64,000 nt of DNA from Marthasterias glacialis (lineage: Eukaryota; Echinodermata; Asteroidea; Forcipulatida; Asteriidae), in assembly GCA_911728455.2 (NCBI GenBank), contig OU452223.1, forward strand, positions 17,975,802 through 18,039,801. The letters are read 5' to 3'. Of the stretch, positions 1 through 13,705 are shown one piece after another; the first letter of the stretch is position 1, and the number at the start of each line of letters is the position of its first letter. The position numbers were made by a program, and so were the translations under genes. The notes under the pieces are model-generated. The model was not told the DNA's origin. It ran no database searches and saw only the letters and a program-made list of their open reading frames with translations.

Positions 1-3000
1 TAATTACAAGCTGATAAAACTTTAACTACCTGCTGTACTGTGAAGATTACCCACCCTCTATTTATATCAAAACATCTTGTTAGTGACCACCAACCCCCCC
101 CCCTCCACCCTCACGATTCCAAATTGTAAATCACCCCTTGTGGGTTGTAAACCTTTCCTCTAAGATTGTGAAGGCTCCTAACTTGTTATTGAGGTCAGAA
201 AAGGTCATTATTACTTTCCTGTAAATGAATGTAAACTAAACATGATCCTGTGCAGTGGTGGTTTGTTTTTCAAAAAAAGATACGTTTTTAGTGTCAGTGA
301 AGGCATTGGTATTATCTGAAGAAAAGAAAACAAGCTGATTTATTTGAAGATCTTTAATCCAATAATAGAATAAGATACAAGTTTCAATCACTCCACTAGT
401 AAGAGTAAGTACCAAAACATCTGACTAATAGCTCTACTTGTTTTCTTGCCCTTGTGCATCTTAAAAAGCTTTATATTGTAAATATTTCTTGAACTAGAGC
501 ATTAAAAGAAATCCCTGTCCACTTTTATACCTACTCTCTTTGGAATTGGTCTTCCATATGCCACATGCTCAGATTTTGAAGGTCACGTCCCACCTATGCC
601 CAGAAACCACTGAGGTCTTGGCTTAGAATTATGAAAATATGTTCAGAGTCTAAACAATCGTTGCTCTGTGATATCACCTTTACCTCCTGCAGTGGTTGTG
701 GTCTAGCTCCAAGGAAGGAGTGGTGATGGACCTGGGGTCGGAGGTCACAGAATGGCAAGGTCAGGGGTCACACTGATGAGGTTGATGAGTTTGCACATGT
801 ATTAAACCCCATCTCTTGGTAAAGGATGTACAGGAAGTGTATACCATAAGTCATTCAGTCTACAGACCAGCAGTATATTATTATTAAAACAACTTGAAGC
901 CGATGCTCAAAATTAAATCTTTGGAGAGTTCAGTTCCCGATCCGTGGTTTCTTTTCATAAAACTTGAAGGTATGTTAAGGTCTCATCTCCTCCATGATAA
1001 CCTCTCTTCAAGAACTGTGTTTGTAAATGTTATTTTCAAAAAACGTCATATCTGAATGTCATTGACAAACTTTTCCGTCAGTAGCTGTGTAGATGTGGTA
1101 CACAAGTTGTCTTGCTTCCAACTTGTTCATTCTCAGTTTGTTTACTTCTTTTATCAAAGATTACAATTTTTCAGTTTAGATTTTCTCAGACAATAAACCG
1201 CAACTGATAGATGTAAACTAGTGTTGTTGTCAGTGAGGTTGTGAACTGAAGACTGTCTTCTTCTTTTTTTAATTGAGCTGTTAGTGTTAGTAACGCTGTA
1301 CCTTTCCTTAAACCTTAAATTCCGCAGTAGGATTAGTACCAGATTAAATGCTCATCCCTGAGGAACCAGATTAGCTGTTCTTTAATCCTGCAATACAACT
1401 CTACGTCTTCCAGAACATTTACTTCTTGCAGTCCGCCTCTGTCTGTCCAAGAGCTCAGTGATAACTGCTCTACTCTCATTAACTCTTGCCGACCTGGGAC
1501 CATTTTGTTGTTGGACACTGAAGCTATTCCAGATGATGGAAACTCCTTCAAATTGATGAAGTTCTGATGTTTAGGAGGGTCATCCAAACTGACTATAGTC
1601 TCTTTAAAAAAAAAAAAGTCTGAATGCAATTTCTGACAGGTCCGGAGGGGCTGCATTATGGAGGTTTGTATTATGCTGTGTGCACAGGCTGTCAAGCAGT
1701 GAAACTGTATACAACTTGGTTGTATAGTCAAAACATATGTTTGTACAAAACCTGCACTTGTAACTGTTTATGGCCAACTGCGGCACTTTTTTAATGGTTT
1801 TCTCATCAGGCCAGTCCTGGGATTTTTTTAACCCATATAAATGCTTTGTATTCTTGTTAATGTTCTATTTTGACACACTGACACTCACTTATAATGTTGA
1901 GGTTGCATGATATGATTTATGAGGTGGAATGTTAAAGATAAAATTCTGAAGTTTTTCTCATAATAATATCATGCATTATTCATGACCAGCTTTGGTTAGA
2001 GCAGCTTTGATTAGAGCTACTCTCTTCATGTGCCAGTAAACTGCAAGTTACAGTAGCATTAACCATCTCATTATCATATGATGTATTATACATGAGAAAC
2101 TCAGTTTTGGTCCAATTTCAACCATTAACCAGCAATCTGCAAGTTACTGTAGTGCCATCCAAAGAGCTCTTTTGTGGGGATCATCATGCGTTATTCATAA
2201 GGAGCTAAGATTTGTTTACTCCTACCTGCAAACTGCATACAAACAGCATGTGGAGTGCAGTGTAAAGACTTGATGAAATACTCTTTACCCAATGGTCAGC
2301 TACACAAAGAGTGCTAGATGATGGATTGGTCTCATCACAGCTATTAGACTCCCTTTTCTTCTCCTCTTTAAAAAGAAGCTCACTTGTTCGGGACCCTTTT
2401 TTCCCCCCCTCCATTCTTTTGACAGTCAGGGTTTTGACTCGGTGATTACAGAACCATGTAGGGGTCAGTGTTTGCATGCAGTTAAGTAGTGGGTGTTCAT
2501 GGAGTATGGTGCCCCTGAGCGAAAGGGGGTGGTGATTGTAAGATGATGTCATGTACACGAAAACGCCACTGGAGTAGGTAAGTGTGTCACGCACAGGTTA
2601 GGCCAAGTGAACTTACTGGTCATAACTCAACAGTAGAATCCTGTCACTGTGGACTACAAATTGCAAACTCAGGGATAATGTACGGAGACTTTCCCCCCCC
2701 CCCCACAACTATTCTCTATTGGACGTCATAAATTGTGATTGTGATCATCCTACCTTTATTGCAGTCTGGATGGGGGTAAGTGGTGTCTCGACCCAAACAG
2801 TAGATATTTGAATTGAATATGCCATTATTTGATGAACACACCTGTGCCCAGTGATAATTTCTTGCATTCCCCTCCCCACACACAAAGTATCAGCTTCAGG
2901 CTTATAACTTGGATACAAACACCGAATACCAATACTTGTATGTTGAGAGTTTGAGATGTCATAACATAATATCTCCACTTTGTTTTATAATTATATTCAT

Positions 3001-6000
3001 TTGTGTGGTTCTATAAGAGAGGCCCTGCATTTAACTTTTAAGACTGGTTCATATTTAATGTAGAACTTGGATTTGTTATCAATTGTTGGCGTGCTATCAT
3101 CTGTAGTTATGGTTATCTTCAGTTTGCTTGAGGTTTGAGGAGTTTCGCTTGTTTTGGCTGCCACGACATCATCATTACATCAGTTTGATTTCATGAAGAA
3201 GTTTTTCATTCTTTCTTTGTGGATGGCATTTGTATCTGTAGAGCACTCTCGTCAGCATTATACTTTATTTGATACTTTGATAGGGGATAATTTTGTTGGT
3301 GTTTTTATTAATGTTTGTCAAATGTTAGCATTTGGCATTTCCTTTTAACTCACTATCTGCTGGCTCTATAAGTAGGCCTATAATTGACTGAAAAGTGTTA
3401 TTAAAAAGTTTTTTTTTTATGCAATTCGCCCATCACAAGGCCCAATGTCCACTCAAGGTGTGGGTTACTTTTTGAAGGGATAGAAATCTGCCCATATGCG
3501 CAGAAACAAGACATGGCGAGATATAAACGCAAGTCTCTTCACAGCACAGCTGAGAACAGGGAGGGGTAAATGAATCCGTTGCGAGACAAACATAACTGCC
3601 TCTTCCCCTATTTGATATGTTTGAGTGTAGAGTTTGCTGGTAAAATTCCAACTTAAAAAAAAAAATCAAAAAAAATCAGGAAAACATGCTACCTACAGAA
3701 GATTTTGTTGTAGAGTGATTCAGGTAACAATCTGTTGTGAAACCATGGAAGTCAAACACCTTGCCTCTAGAATGTCAACGCAGGTCGTGATTAAGGGAAG
3801 TGCAGTTTTAGGTTATGACATGAGAGCACCACCTTTAGTGCTCACAAACATAAAACGGTCACAGTGTTCTAAAAGCTTGCCTTTTGAAATGCACTTCTGC
3901 TGTTATTTTTCCTCCCCGTTCAAGCTTGTCAAAAGTGACACTTGTGAAAAATTTCCTAAGGGAATGAAATTCGGCACAAGGTTGTTTCTAGAACCCAACA
4001 TTATTTTTTTTTTTTACTTCTCAATTTGAACATGCTGTAAACCTCTTGTGAAGTACATATTTGGTACAGTTTCACAACGCAAATTTAAAAAAAAAAGGGG
4101 GAAAAAACGGCTGCCTGGGAAAGAAATTTGTATTCCATTGTACCCTCTTGAATATAAAAAAAAAAAAACGGTTGAATTCTATGGCAGAGACCCCAGAGGA
4201 ATATTGCATGCATGCTTATAACACCCTGGCACTGTACCTCTCGCTGAGTAAAGAGTAGTGGGAAACTGACTGGGTAGATGTGTGCTTGGTGCTCAGTAAC
4301 ATCCAACAAGCAATTAGAGGCTAAGGAGTCGATTTGCTCTAGGGCATTGGAAAGCCTACAGGATTGTGGCGTCCAAAAACCTGTTTACCACTACTTGTGG
4401 TGGAATGTCTTACTTTGTCCTGACCTCCGCGGTCTAAAACTTTCGGAATATATTAACTCTTTGATAACTTGTGGAAGATATTATGAGAACAACTTTGTTT
4501 CTGTAAATGTTATTTTAAAAGACATTGAAAATACACACTTTGAGGAAATCAACTTGTTTATTCATCTTGTTTTTTCATAACTTAACTAAAGTTTTATTTC
4601 TGTTGCATTGACAGTTTTTAGTAAAACAGTAACCAAATGTTCAGTTTTAAGTTACTATCTATACAAAGAGCATCATTTCTTATCTGACTTACCTCTTAAG
4701 TGCCAGCATCTGAGTCTCCACCCCCCCCCCTCCATATAAATTTAAAGCAACCAAACTGAAGTTTTAGGTAGATGTATAGTCTGGCACCTGATACAATCTA
4801 TGTTAGTATTGTTATTACATACACAGGGATTCATTCCAAGATGTCCACTCTGCAGTAAATAGGCTGCCCCATGCAGAATTCTTGTAAAGGCCAAGACTAT
4901 GTCTCGTCTGTTGTAATTAGAAATTCTTTCACTGAAAAGAAAAAAATCCGTCTTGCTCTAGAATCAGTGAAACAATTTGCTGGAGAGAGATCAAAGACCG
5001 AGCCATCAGATAAGTCTGTAAGACTTGGCTCAAGAAGCTGTGCTTGTACCCGAGCACCGCTTGCAGGGTCCATTAACATGGTCATAAACACCAACAGGAA
5101 GTCTCACATCACGCACACCAGTCCTTGTCTTTTCTTCAGGCTACTCAGAGAAGACGCTGTCATCTTGTTCCTTTTCAACACTTCTCAGGCCTTTCAGTGG
5201 AGAATCAAAGGCTGTCTGAGGGAACAAGAATGCTACTCTCCCGAGATATCGCACTCCCTGTAGATGGGCCCCTCAGAGGGGGTGGATGTGGGTGGGGGGG
5301 GGGGATGAGACATCAACAGAGAATGTGATCCGTGGAGTTCCTTAAGGCTCTAAAGTATAAAATCACAGTCTTTAAAGGGATATTGGTTTTTGAAGAGTAT
5401 TCATTCAACACCATCTTGTTTTCATATACACAAGGGAAATATCCGCAGTGTTGGTTACACTACAATCCCAGGCAAAATGCTTGGGCCACTGTGACAGAAA
5501 ATAATAAAACTCCCCCCCCCCCCCTCCTCCACTCAATGTTGTTAATACTGGAGTGCAGACCGCGCAATGAGAGCCAACAGGGGCAGGAGCCAACGGGGGC
5601 AGGGGGAGGCCCAACGTGATATGACCGGGATTGTAGCTTGTAAATAAGTAAAACACTGAATATAAAATATAATATTTTACGGACCTCTCTCTCTCTCTGA
5701 AAAACCTCTGTAAATTAAGTTTAAAAGGTTAGTAATCTTTAAAGCCCCTGCGTAAGGAACATACTCAGTTGGAATTCAAGTGAAGTACAAAAAAGTCAAA
5801 GTCTGTTTTTGTGTGTTTACGTTTTTTTCTCTGTTCCGCAGCATTTTAGTACCACTTCTGAGTTCCAGTTCAGTTGATAATATTTTCATACAAGAATAAT
5901 ATAATCTTTTGTTGACACAATGGTTGTACTTTATGACAAAAAAAGTTGTTTATTAGTTTAGTTTTGCCGTAGCCCAAGCTTGACCTTTTGAAGGGTACTC

Positions 6001-8861
6001 ACCCAGACAAATGTAAAAATGATTGATACAAAATTGGATTGCTAAAATATCGAGGCTTATTTTGCGTGATGTTATGAGTGCTGTAAATACTAAAATGCAT
6101 TTAGAATTTCCCCGAAGACACTTTTTTGATTTGGCCTACATGTTCATACTGCAGTTGTTGATTCATCAGATAGTCTGTTATAGGGTAGGGAATTGTGGCT
6201 CTTGTCTTAAAGTAAAAATTGGTTGTTACTTAACCACGTCACAACGGTGTTAAAAGATTTTGACAATGCCTTTGTGTGCTATTATTTTTTCAGAACTTTT
6301 CAGAATATCCAAAATAATTAAATTTTTGAGAATATTGTTGTCACAATGAAACCCTGACTAAACAAAGTAAAGTCGGCAAACGTTCCCATAAAATGCACCA
6401 AGATTATTTGTTCTCTTTCAAGAAAACATGGAATGTTTTCACTGTGAATTGGCCAAACTTTGGCCGTAAGTCACGGCCAATAATCTGCCTTGGTATCCTG
6501 GAATCTCGGACTTTCCCCCCATATGCTGAATACAATGATAAAACAGTGGCAAGCTGTCAATCTTTCGTTATTCTCACTTGTACAACATAAGTACCAAGGT
6601 CTGGAACCGGGGATTACAATAACCTCCGGAAAAGGGAGATGTGGAGAATGAGTTTCAGTACCCTTTTTTCCTCGTACAGAGAAACAAAGTGTTGCACGGT
6701 GATGAGTGCATGCACTATGGAATGTCATATTAACGTTCAGGTATTCCAAGTGTAGACAAAAGCGGGTGTACCTGACTTCTGGACGTGAGTCCAAAAAACG
6801 TTATGCATGCATACACGTCATCCAGTCAAACAGCTGCTGTACACATTTAAAATGAATAACTGCAGTATGCTGTTTTCAGTTTAGACAAGTTTTGCATAAT
6901 AAGACGTCATCCAGCGTCAAATGGTAAAACATTGTTCTTCAAACCTTTGTTGTACCCATTTGTAGTGAATAACTGGATTATACTGCATTCACAGACATAC
7001 ATGTACATGTTACCCTTCTTTGCTACCGGAGGGCATTCCCATTTGAACATGATGTTCCTGGTAATGTTTGACCTGATGTTAGTCAGTCAGCCCTCACGGC
7101 CGATTACCAACCATTTAAATTTACAAAAGTGCAACCAAAGTGACAGCAAGTTGTTTCCATTGTGCAATCTCCAAAAGATGAAGATGTGTTTGCGGTGCTG
7201 TCATAACGTGAACAAGGAGCGTCAAACCTTGCATAATGACCGCATGCTGGTGCTTGAAATTCCCTTCTGCTAGAGTTCAACCGGTGAATATCATTGGAAG
7301 GTACATCCCTAGCGCAGTGTGTAAACCTTTCAACCCATGTCAAATTGAGTGCAAAGTGATACCCACCTCACCCCGCACACTTAAAAAAAAAAATTTTTTT
7401 TAAACACACACACGCACAAACACACAAAGTTCAAAACAACAATCTTCCCTCGGGTATCACAAATAAAAAGTTTTTTAAAAAACCAAAATCTGTTACACAC
7501 GCTACCTACAGACAATTGAACTCCAAATCTTGTCTGAACCTGTGCAAGGGGAAGACAAAGACATATTAAATGCACTTGAATTACTACCTTGACAGACACA
7601 AAAACTTATCACACCCAACAGGCTGTCCTAGTGTTCCTCTAGACTTTCTTTTGGTGAAATGAAAGGAAACTCAAACGGTTAGGACAGCATGGGTGTAGAC
7701 GGTCATGCAGGGAAGTAGCAGCCACCTTGACAATAGCGGCCAGGGAAAGCCTTTATGTTTGGGGTGTCAAAATGGGGTAGGTACCTGTTACACGGGGGAA
7801 GTTTGGTTTTCTCATGCTTGCACATGTGAAAGTCAAGTGTGGATAGGTGGTAAGGTTGTAGTGCCCCGAGAGGTAACTCTAGTCTCTCAAGTACACTCAG
7901 GAGAGTTGGTTCTCTTTCGGTGTTAGCTTAGCTCATGTACCAAAAGTGAAGCTTTGAGTATTGACTGAGATTTGTTTACCAGCTTTACTGGATCTTCTTC
8001 AAAACATGGTTTCTTGTTCTGGATGGACCACAGAATTGAAAGCTCAGCGGTCATTTCTCTTTTAAGTGTTTGGAGTTGGCAAGTGTTGCATCAAAGCTTT
8101 CAAAGGATTTCGTTAGCGGTGTATATACACTTGCCGGGTGTGATCAGAATCCTGCATTTGTTTACTGAATTCTTCAGGTGTTTCCTGAGCTTTTGGCAGT
8201 GTGCAAATTTAATCCAAAGTTTTGTAGAGTACAGTTTGATCACTGCTTTCTGGAGGGTTCAAAGCTGTTTGAAAGTCTCCAAGCTGAGTTGCCATGAACA
8301 AGATTTTTTCTGCTCAAAAGTTTCTCTTCAAAAGACTTTAACTTTGGTGTTTTTGTTGTTGTTGTAAATTTCTCTGTGGCTATATCACCAACATCAAAAT
8401 TACCACTTGTTGGAATTGATCTGAATTTACTTACGTTTGGAATAAGTTGTCAAAATGACTCTGTACGTGAAATCACATTCGCGGTCTTCGAGGCGGATAC
8501 GCGGATCAGCGTTTGTCGCGAGTGGCGAAGGAATACGTTGGAAGAATTATGGATTCATGTATGCCAGGAGAGGGTATGAAATTTACATTCTTGATCAATT
8601 GTTCCAGAAGTTTGCTACATCAGTATATAATTAGCATCATGTTTAATAGTTTTTCAAAAAGAATGTTAAAAGTGATCGGGAAACTCGCAAATCTAAGATG
8701 TGAAGGTTTTAGTGAACATTTTCTGAAGTCCTTTTATTCTTCGAGTCTGAACCAGTTGTCTTCATTGTATAAATTCAGTATTCTTCCCTCCCCTCATAGA
8801 TTTTAATTTCCTTGGTAAACAGATTTTGTTTCAACTCCCCATCTTGATTTTCTTTTGGGAA
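1..8861. other. Upstream intron or flank, no recognisable gene
   Basis: AT-rich sequence before the first NAV exon. It has only short open frames on both strands, without codon-like composition or recognisable domains. It holds C/G homopolymers (C10 at 94-103, C12 at 2693-2704, C10 at 4721-4730, G11 at 5294-5304, C13 at 5512-5524) and several A or T runs. Because the exon at 11595 begins mid-codon, at least part of this stretch should be NAV intron. Two places that might be small exons (4921-5017 and around 8480-8575) and one hairpin (7622-7688) are described separately. Confidence 0.6.
7622..7688. repeat. Short hairpin with GCTGTCCTA / TAGGACAGC ends
   Basis: The two ends are a perfect 9-base inverted pair (GCTGTCCTA and TAGGACAGC). 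The similarity continues imperfectly inwards to a CTTTC/GAAAG pair around a short loop. The whole structure is about 67 bp. It could be a tiny foldback transposon remnant or a chance palindrome; no target-site duplication is obvious. Confidence 0.4.
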
Positions 8862-8999
8862 CTGGGCCCAATTTCATAAGCAGAAAATTCTGCTTAACAA
8901 TTTTCTGCTGAGACCAGTTACAGTCAGTATGTGTGATATGGTATTTTAGCTGGTAACCTTATTTTGGTAAACAAAAATTGTTTTGCTATTTGGGCCCTG
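8862..8999. mobile_element. Small MITE with GGGCCCAA terminal inverted repeats
   Basis: About 138 bp, bounded by CTGGGCCCAAT at the left and TTTGGGCCCTG at the right, an almost perfect short TIR. The interior is rich in short AAGCAGAAAATTCTGCTTA-type palindromes and a CTGGTAACC motif. Related interiors recur at 14661-14874, 15060-15185 and 58385-58490, so this is a dispersed non-autonomous family. It has no coding capacity. The superfamily is not assignable from the ends alone. Confidence 0.65.
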
Positions 9000-11594
9000 T
9001 TCATTTAGGCCTTACTTCACTTCAAGATGCTCAAGGGCAAGCCACCTTTTACAAACTTCCTGACTATCATTAAGATTATCCAGTGTAACGATTCCTAATC
9101 GAGACAGATTAAGGATTGTAAGACTGCCTGATCCTATTCAGATCTAAACCTTAATCCTCAGCAATTCCCTAATCCACATAGAATCAGACAATACAGATGT
9201 AGAAAAGACACTTGAGTTTTTAGTACATTCCGTGATAACTTACTTTTGTAATAGCCTGGGTTTATAAAGAGCAGGCATTCTTGGTAGTATTTTGTCTGGT
9301 TTGCTAAACTTCTGTGACCTTTGACTAAGGTAGTTCTTACACTCACTAATCTGTTCTTCTACTGTTGTAAACAAAATGACGACTGTGAACAAAGTCAGCT
9401 TCAGAAATTGTGAATTTTTTGTTTCAATCCACCCAAATCATAGTTCTTTTCAAATGGTCTGTTTAGTTTGCGTTTATTTCAGAGTGTCTGTTTAGATTTG
9501 GTTTTATGAAAACAAATTACACCGAGGTACTCCATTTGTCAAGTTTGAGAAAGATTTTTTTTTCTAAAACAAAATAAACCTTTTAATGACGTAACAATGA
9601 CACTACAGTTCACTGGATCGTGCTTATAAAGTTTAAGATCGCTGTGGGCAACCAGGTTAAAAATTGTCACACAGTTAATCCTACTTAACCAATGTACAAA
9701 TACCCAGAGACCTTTTTTTGCACCCATTTCCCAGATTTCAAAAGGGATTGGTTATGCCCCCTTGATGTAGAGACCAGTTTGGGTACAACATCATAATAAG
9801 TAATTTTGTAATTAGTAGGTAGCGCCCTGTGGGTAGCTTGACATTTGTTGGGTAAATTTTTCTGAGATTTTATGGTGTCATTGCCTTTGCCATTGATATT
9901 GTTTTGTTGAGCGGATATCCGGAAGGCTTGGTTTTGTATCTGCTCTGAGTGAGCAGTGTTTTTTTTTTTTTTTTTTTTTTTTTGTAGTGAGGTGTCAAGC
10001 AAACTGGCCCTCAAGGGAGCTTTTCACTTGAAATGAAGTAATCAATCACAATACATCAACCATTGTACAACCCCATCATAAAATGATGTGTTCTGGTTGT
10101 CACCATCATGGCAACAAGCAAGGTCATGTTCCATTCGTCTTCCCAGGGGGGATATTGTTTATTCCACTTGTAGGGATACGTTTTTAGTTGGGATCGGATC
10201 ATATAAAGCTGTAGTAAATCAAAATTGAAAAGGAACCATTACCTTGTTAGTCTGGTGGAATTTCAGGTATAAACCTTGACTCCCGTGTGGGTGTAGTTAA
10301 TACATAGTAGGTGGTTCACCAATTTAATAGGCAACAAACCAATAGGCTACATGTAACTGCCCCCCAAAAGTTTCAGCTCAGTTCAGTATGGAACCAGCTT
10401 ACAGTGATACGGGAATTTGAAATCAGTGATGATAAACTTTGTCTTGGATATATTTGTTGCATTACAATTTACTGATGAAGACGAAATCTCAAGCTCTCAA
10501 ATGGAAATAGGCCTATAGCGAGGAATGTTTGATAACTTCATCATTGATTGAACACCATCTGAGTTTAAGGTAATGCTGTTGTCCTGTATAATATCCCAGA
10601 AGAAATACTGCTTCTATTAGAGATACATCTTAAGCAATTTCCTTGACAGATTGACGCTTTCATCTTAAAGAACCAGTGTGGCTTTATGTTTATGCCGTCG
10701 GGGCCTTGGTTTATTATGCCAATCGTGATTTCCTATTCAGATATTGAAAAGGCGAAAGCCACCAAGTAAACAGTAGTCTCCTTCGGAAACCCAATTAAGG
10801 AATAACATCTTCATTCGGGCAGAGGAGAGTTTGTTTCCATGAACAAGGGTTATTCTACTTATTTCTGAGAGTACATTGATTGTTTGCTGATGAGTTGACA
10901 CAACTTTTTTATTTGTTCTTTACTTTTATTAAAAAGAAAGAGGTATGATTGTTGAGATAGGTCCTCTGTCTTTTTTTATTTTGCTGTTTGGGTGTTGGGG
11001 TGCTGGCCTGAGGGAGTGATTGGGAAGAAACACTTGTCACTTGTTGATTTGTGGGCAGTAGTATTGGGCCAGAGGCATTTCCACTGTGTCTTGCTGGGTT
11101 TTTCTTTTGATCCTAACCAAGGAGGCTTCCTCCTGTGTCGAGGATAAATCATCATTAGAATGTGAAGAATCTCGATTGGAATCAAGGGAAAGATTTCTTC
11201 TGCCAATTGGGTAGAGTGAAAAGCATCTTTTGGGGTGGGTTTTCTTGGGTTGAACAACTGCTTGTCCACGGTGAAAATGTTCCATTGGAATCTTGGGTAA
11301 AAGAATCTGTTGAGCTTCTTGACCCTGTTAAGCTGCCATAAAGATTTGCTTGAAAAGGTTGCCATTATGTCATCAATCAATTTTTACAGATGCACTGTTT
11401 TCTTTCAGGTTACCATCCAGATGTTTGGTATATCTACAAAGAGCGAGCAATCCACGTTGCCCTCTTTAACTTGCAATAATATCTTCTCCCTGTGGGGTTA
11501 ATGTCAAACGCTTTCCATTATTGAAATTTGTTGATGAAATGTAAGCTTATTCATGAAACACATTCTTATGTTTCTTTTTCTTACCTTGTTACAG
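9000..11594. other. Intron leading to the large NAV exon
   Basis: No gene is visible. The stretch includes a T25 run (9959-9983) and ordinary AT-rich sequence. Its right end has the pyrimidine-rich tract and TTACAG acceptor of the NAV exon. The minus-strand frame near 10976-11380 has no domain or composition that suggests a real protein. Confidence 0.6.
9959..9983. repeat. Poly(T) run, 25 bases
   Basis: An uninterrupted T25 tract. It could be the reversed poly(A) tail of an old retroposed sequence, but the left flank shows no recognisable element. Confidence 0.8.
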
Positions 11595-13484
11595 TATTGA
11601 TGACAGCAGCTCCATCAGCAGTGGGATAAGTGACACCATTGCTGAGATCAGCACAGACGATAACATCACTGGCTCTTCTGTCAGCTGCTCTTCCTCCCAG
11701 GCATCCTGCAATCTCCTCAGCAGGGACGGTATTAAGCGAGGGCGTGCTTCGTCTGATGACAGCCGCTCTCCGGGAAGCTCGGCGCGCAACTCTTGTGAAT
11801 CAGCCAAGAACTTGGAGATATTCGGTGAAGGAGGGATACCCATCGAGCGTGGAAAATCTTCACCACAGAGACGGACTTTAGAAGATGTAAGAAGGAAGAA
11901 TGGTGAGAACTCACCACGGAGGAGCGCTTTGAACAAGAGCATCTTAAAGGAGGCGACTACTGGACAGTCATCACCAAAACGTAACGGAAGTGGGAAGAAC
12001 GGAAGAGGGAGTAAGAGTGATCAGGCAAAGAGCAAAAAGACAAAGGGTGAGGAAAGTAAAGCAGACGTCGATAAAGGGCAGGGCAAGATGAGTGGTTACC
12101 CAGAGAGGGGAACATTGGCATCTCCAACAGGTAGAAGTGGCATCCCACCACCACCTCCTAGCTGGCAGCGCAGTCTTGATCGCATTCAGGTACGCCAGCA
12201 GCAGGCTGCACGACAAACTGATCCCAGTCTCTCCCCAAGTTTACCACGATCAAGAACTGGAGGAATAAAGTATGAAAATGGCACAGGAACTCTCGATCGG
12301 AAGAATGGATCTCGACTGAGTCAGAGAAACAATGAAGAACAGTTAAGTCCAAATGGGCCAGATTCAAGGAAAGCATCAGCTGGACGATCCCAGGGTATGC
12401 AAAGTTTTGGGTTTAGGCGACCTGGAGGACCAGCTGCTTCCACGGCGGCTCCAGCTGGAGCTAAAACCTCCATCTCAACATCAAAGTCAGCCAATTTTAG
12501 ATACCCAGGTAGCAACGGGAAAGGTGGACGAATGAGTGGATCACTCAGTGGATCGGAGTCAGCACCTGAGAGAGGGAGCATAAGAATGAAGGATGGGCAA
12601 CGTCAGAAAGCAGGACAGAAGATCAGTCCAACATCCCCTCCAGGTGTGAATGCCAAGGCAGATGTAAATGCGAACACTGATTTGAGAATGAACCATAAGA
12701 ACCAGGAGAAGATGGGACAGCTCTCTCCCACAGGATCAGAAACAGGAAAGTCAAAGCTTGGTGGAAGCAAGTCTAGTTTGTCATCAACACCCTCCATCAA
12801 GCAACTTTTTGGTCGGAAACCAGACAGTGTTAAGAATGCAGGGAACAAGTCCCAGGATACCATCATCTCCAATCCTCATGCTACATTAGCGAAACATGGT
12901 TCCTCACCTCCTCGTCATCCACCAACATCAACTCAATCCCAGTTTTCAGGTCCTATGAACGCATCTCGAAGAGCTTCCACAAATATGACATCAGACCTCT
13001 CCTTGTCCAAGACTCCATACTCGGATTCCTTACGCTACAGTGGTTACTTGAGTGATACATGCAGCTATGCTGGAGCTAGGGACAGTGGATTGGGGTCCTT
13101 GCATGCTGGTATGGTAGGTCCTTTTGCCCGTGCCAATATGCATCCAAGCTCCCTCTCCACGCTGAATAGGTCAGAAAGTGGCAGCATGGAGTCCTTAGAT
13201 TCAAACAACTCCAGCTCCATGTCTATGACAAGTCGTGCCACAAGTGAACGCTACGGCTTGACGTCCCCTTCATCGAATGGACCCTCTCCACATCACAGCA
13301 GTAGAGGGCAGCCTGACAAGATGCTAAGTATTTCCCTTGCTGGGAAGGACGCTGAAGAGACAGCTTGGCTCCGTGCCAATGGATACCCAAGCACAGTTGA
13401 CGGAGCCCCACCACTATCACCTGCCAGTTCCACGGCTTCTCAGCCAGTTGGGCAGTTCTTCGCCATCCCTGGCATGAACCATAG
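11595..13484 (+). CDS. NAV: Neuron navigator (NAV/UNC-53 family) large central exon
   Basis: A 1,890-bp internal exon with one open frame of 629 whole codons (11596-13482). It starts after a pyrimidine-rich acceptor ending TTACAG at 11594, where one base completes a codon from an exon not found here, and ends at ATAG|GTAAGA with two bases of the next codon. The first residues, SSISSGISDTIAEISTDDN, match the Ser-rich SSGLSDTLDNISTDD-type signature of navigators. The rest is a long disordered Ser/Pro/Lys/Arg region, as in this family. It contains SGIP followed by a PPPPSW tract (12136 on). S-x-I-P is the EB1-binding motif by which +TIP proteins, including navigators, reach growing microtubule ends; the polyproline may bind SH3 or EVH1 domains. 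SIKQLFGRKP (about 12796) and LNRSESGSMESLDSNNSSS (about 13162) are further low-complexity conserved-looking patches. Navigators act at the cytoskeleton in axon guidance and migration. The ATG at 11812 is internal, not a start. Family call is firm; which vertebrate paralogue is closest is not decidable. Confidence 0.87.
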
Positions 13485-13705
13485 GTAAGATCAAGTTTAG
13501 AAACATGAGGCATAAAGAAGTTTAGATATAGGAACAGAATAAAAAGATCAAAATATTGTTGTGGAGAAATATTTACATAGGTGACAGTTCACTTTATAGT
13601 TTGTTGAAAGAATGCTAAAGTTTTTCTCTTTGTGCGTGATGTGACAAAACTAAAACTGATCATCCAAAATCATAAATGATAACAATTTATGTGAAAACTT
13701 GTTTG

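Noticed and set aside
7972-8367. 131-codon plus-strand frame
   Set aside because: Hydrophobic and aromatic-rich translation typical of T-rich intron sequence; no signal peptide plus domain arrangement and no homology I recognise.
11812-11814. ATG taken as a start codon of the large NAV open frame
   Set aside because: The same frame is open upstream to the acceptor at 11594, and the conserved navigator signature lies upstream of this ATG, so it is an internal methionine.
12321-12872. Minus-strand open frames opposite the large NAV exon (12321-12581, 12603-12872 and others)
   Set aside because: They are shadows of the strongly supported plus-strand exon and have no features of their own.
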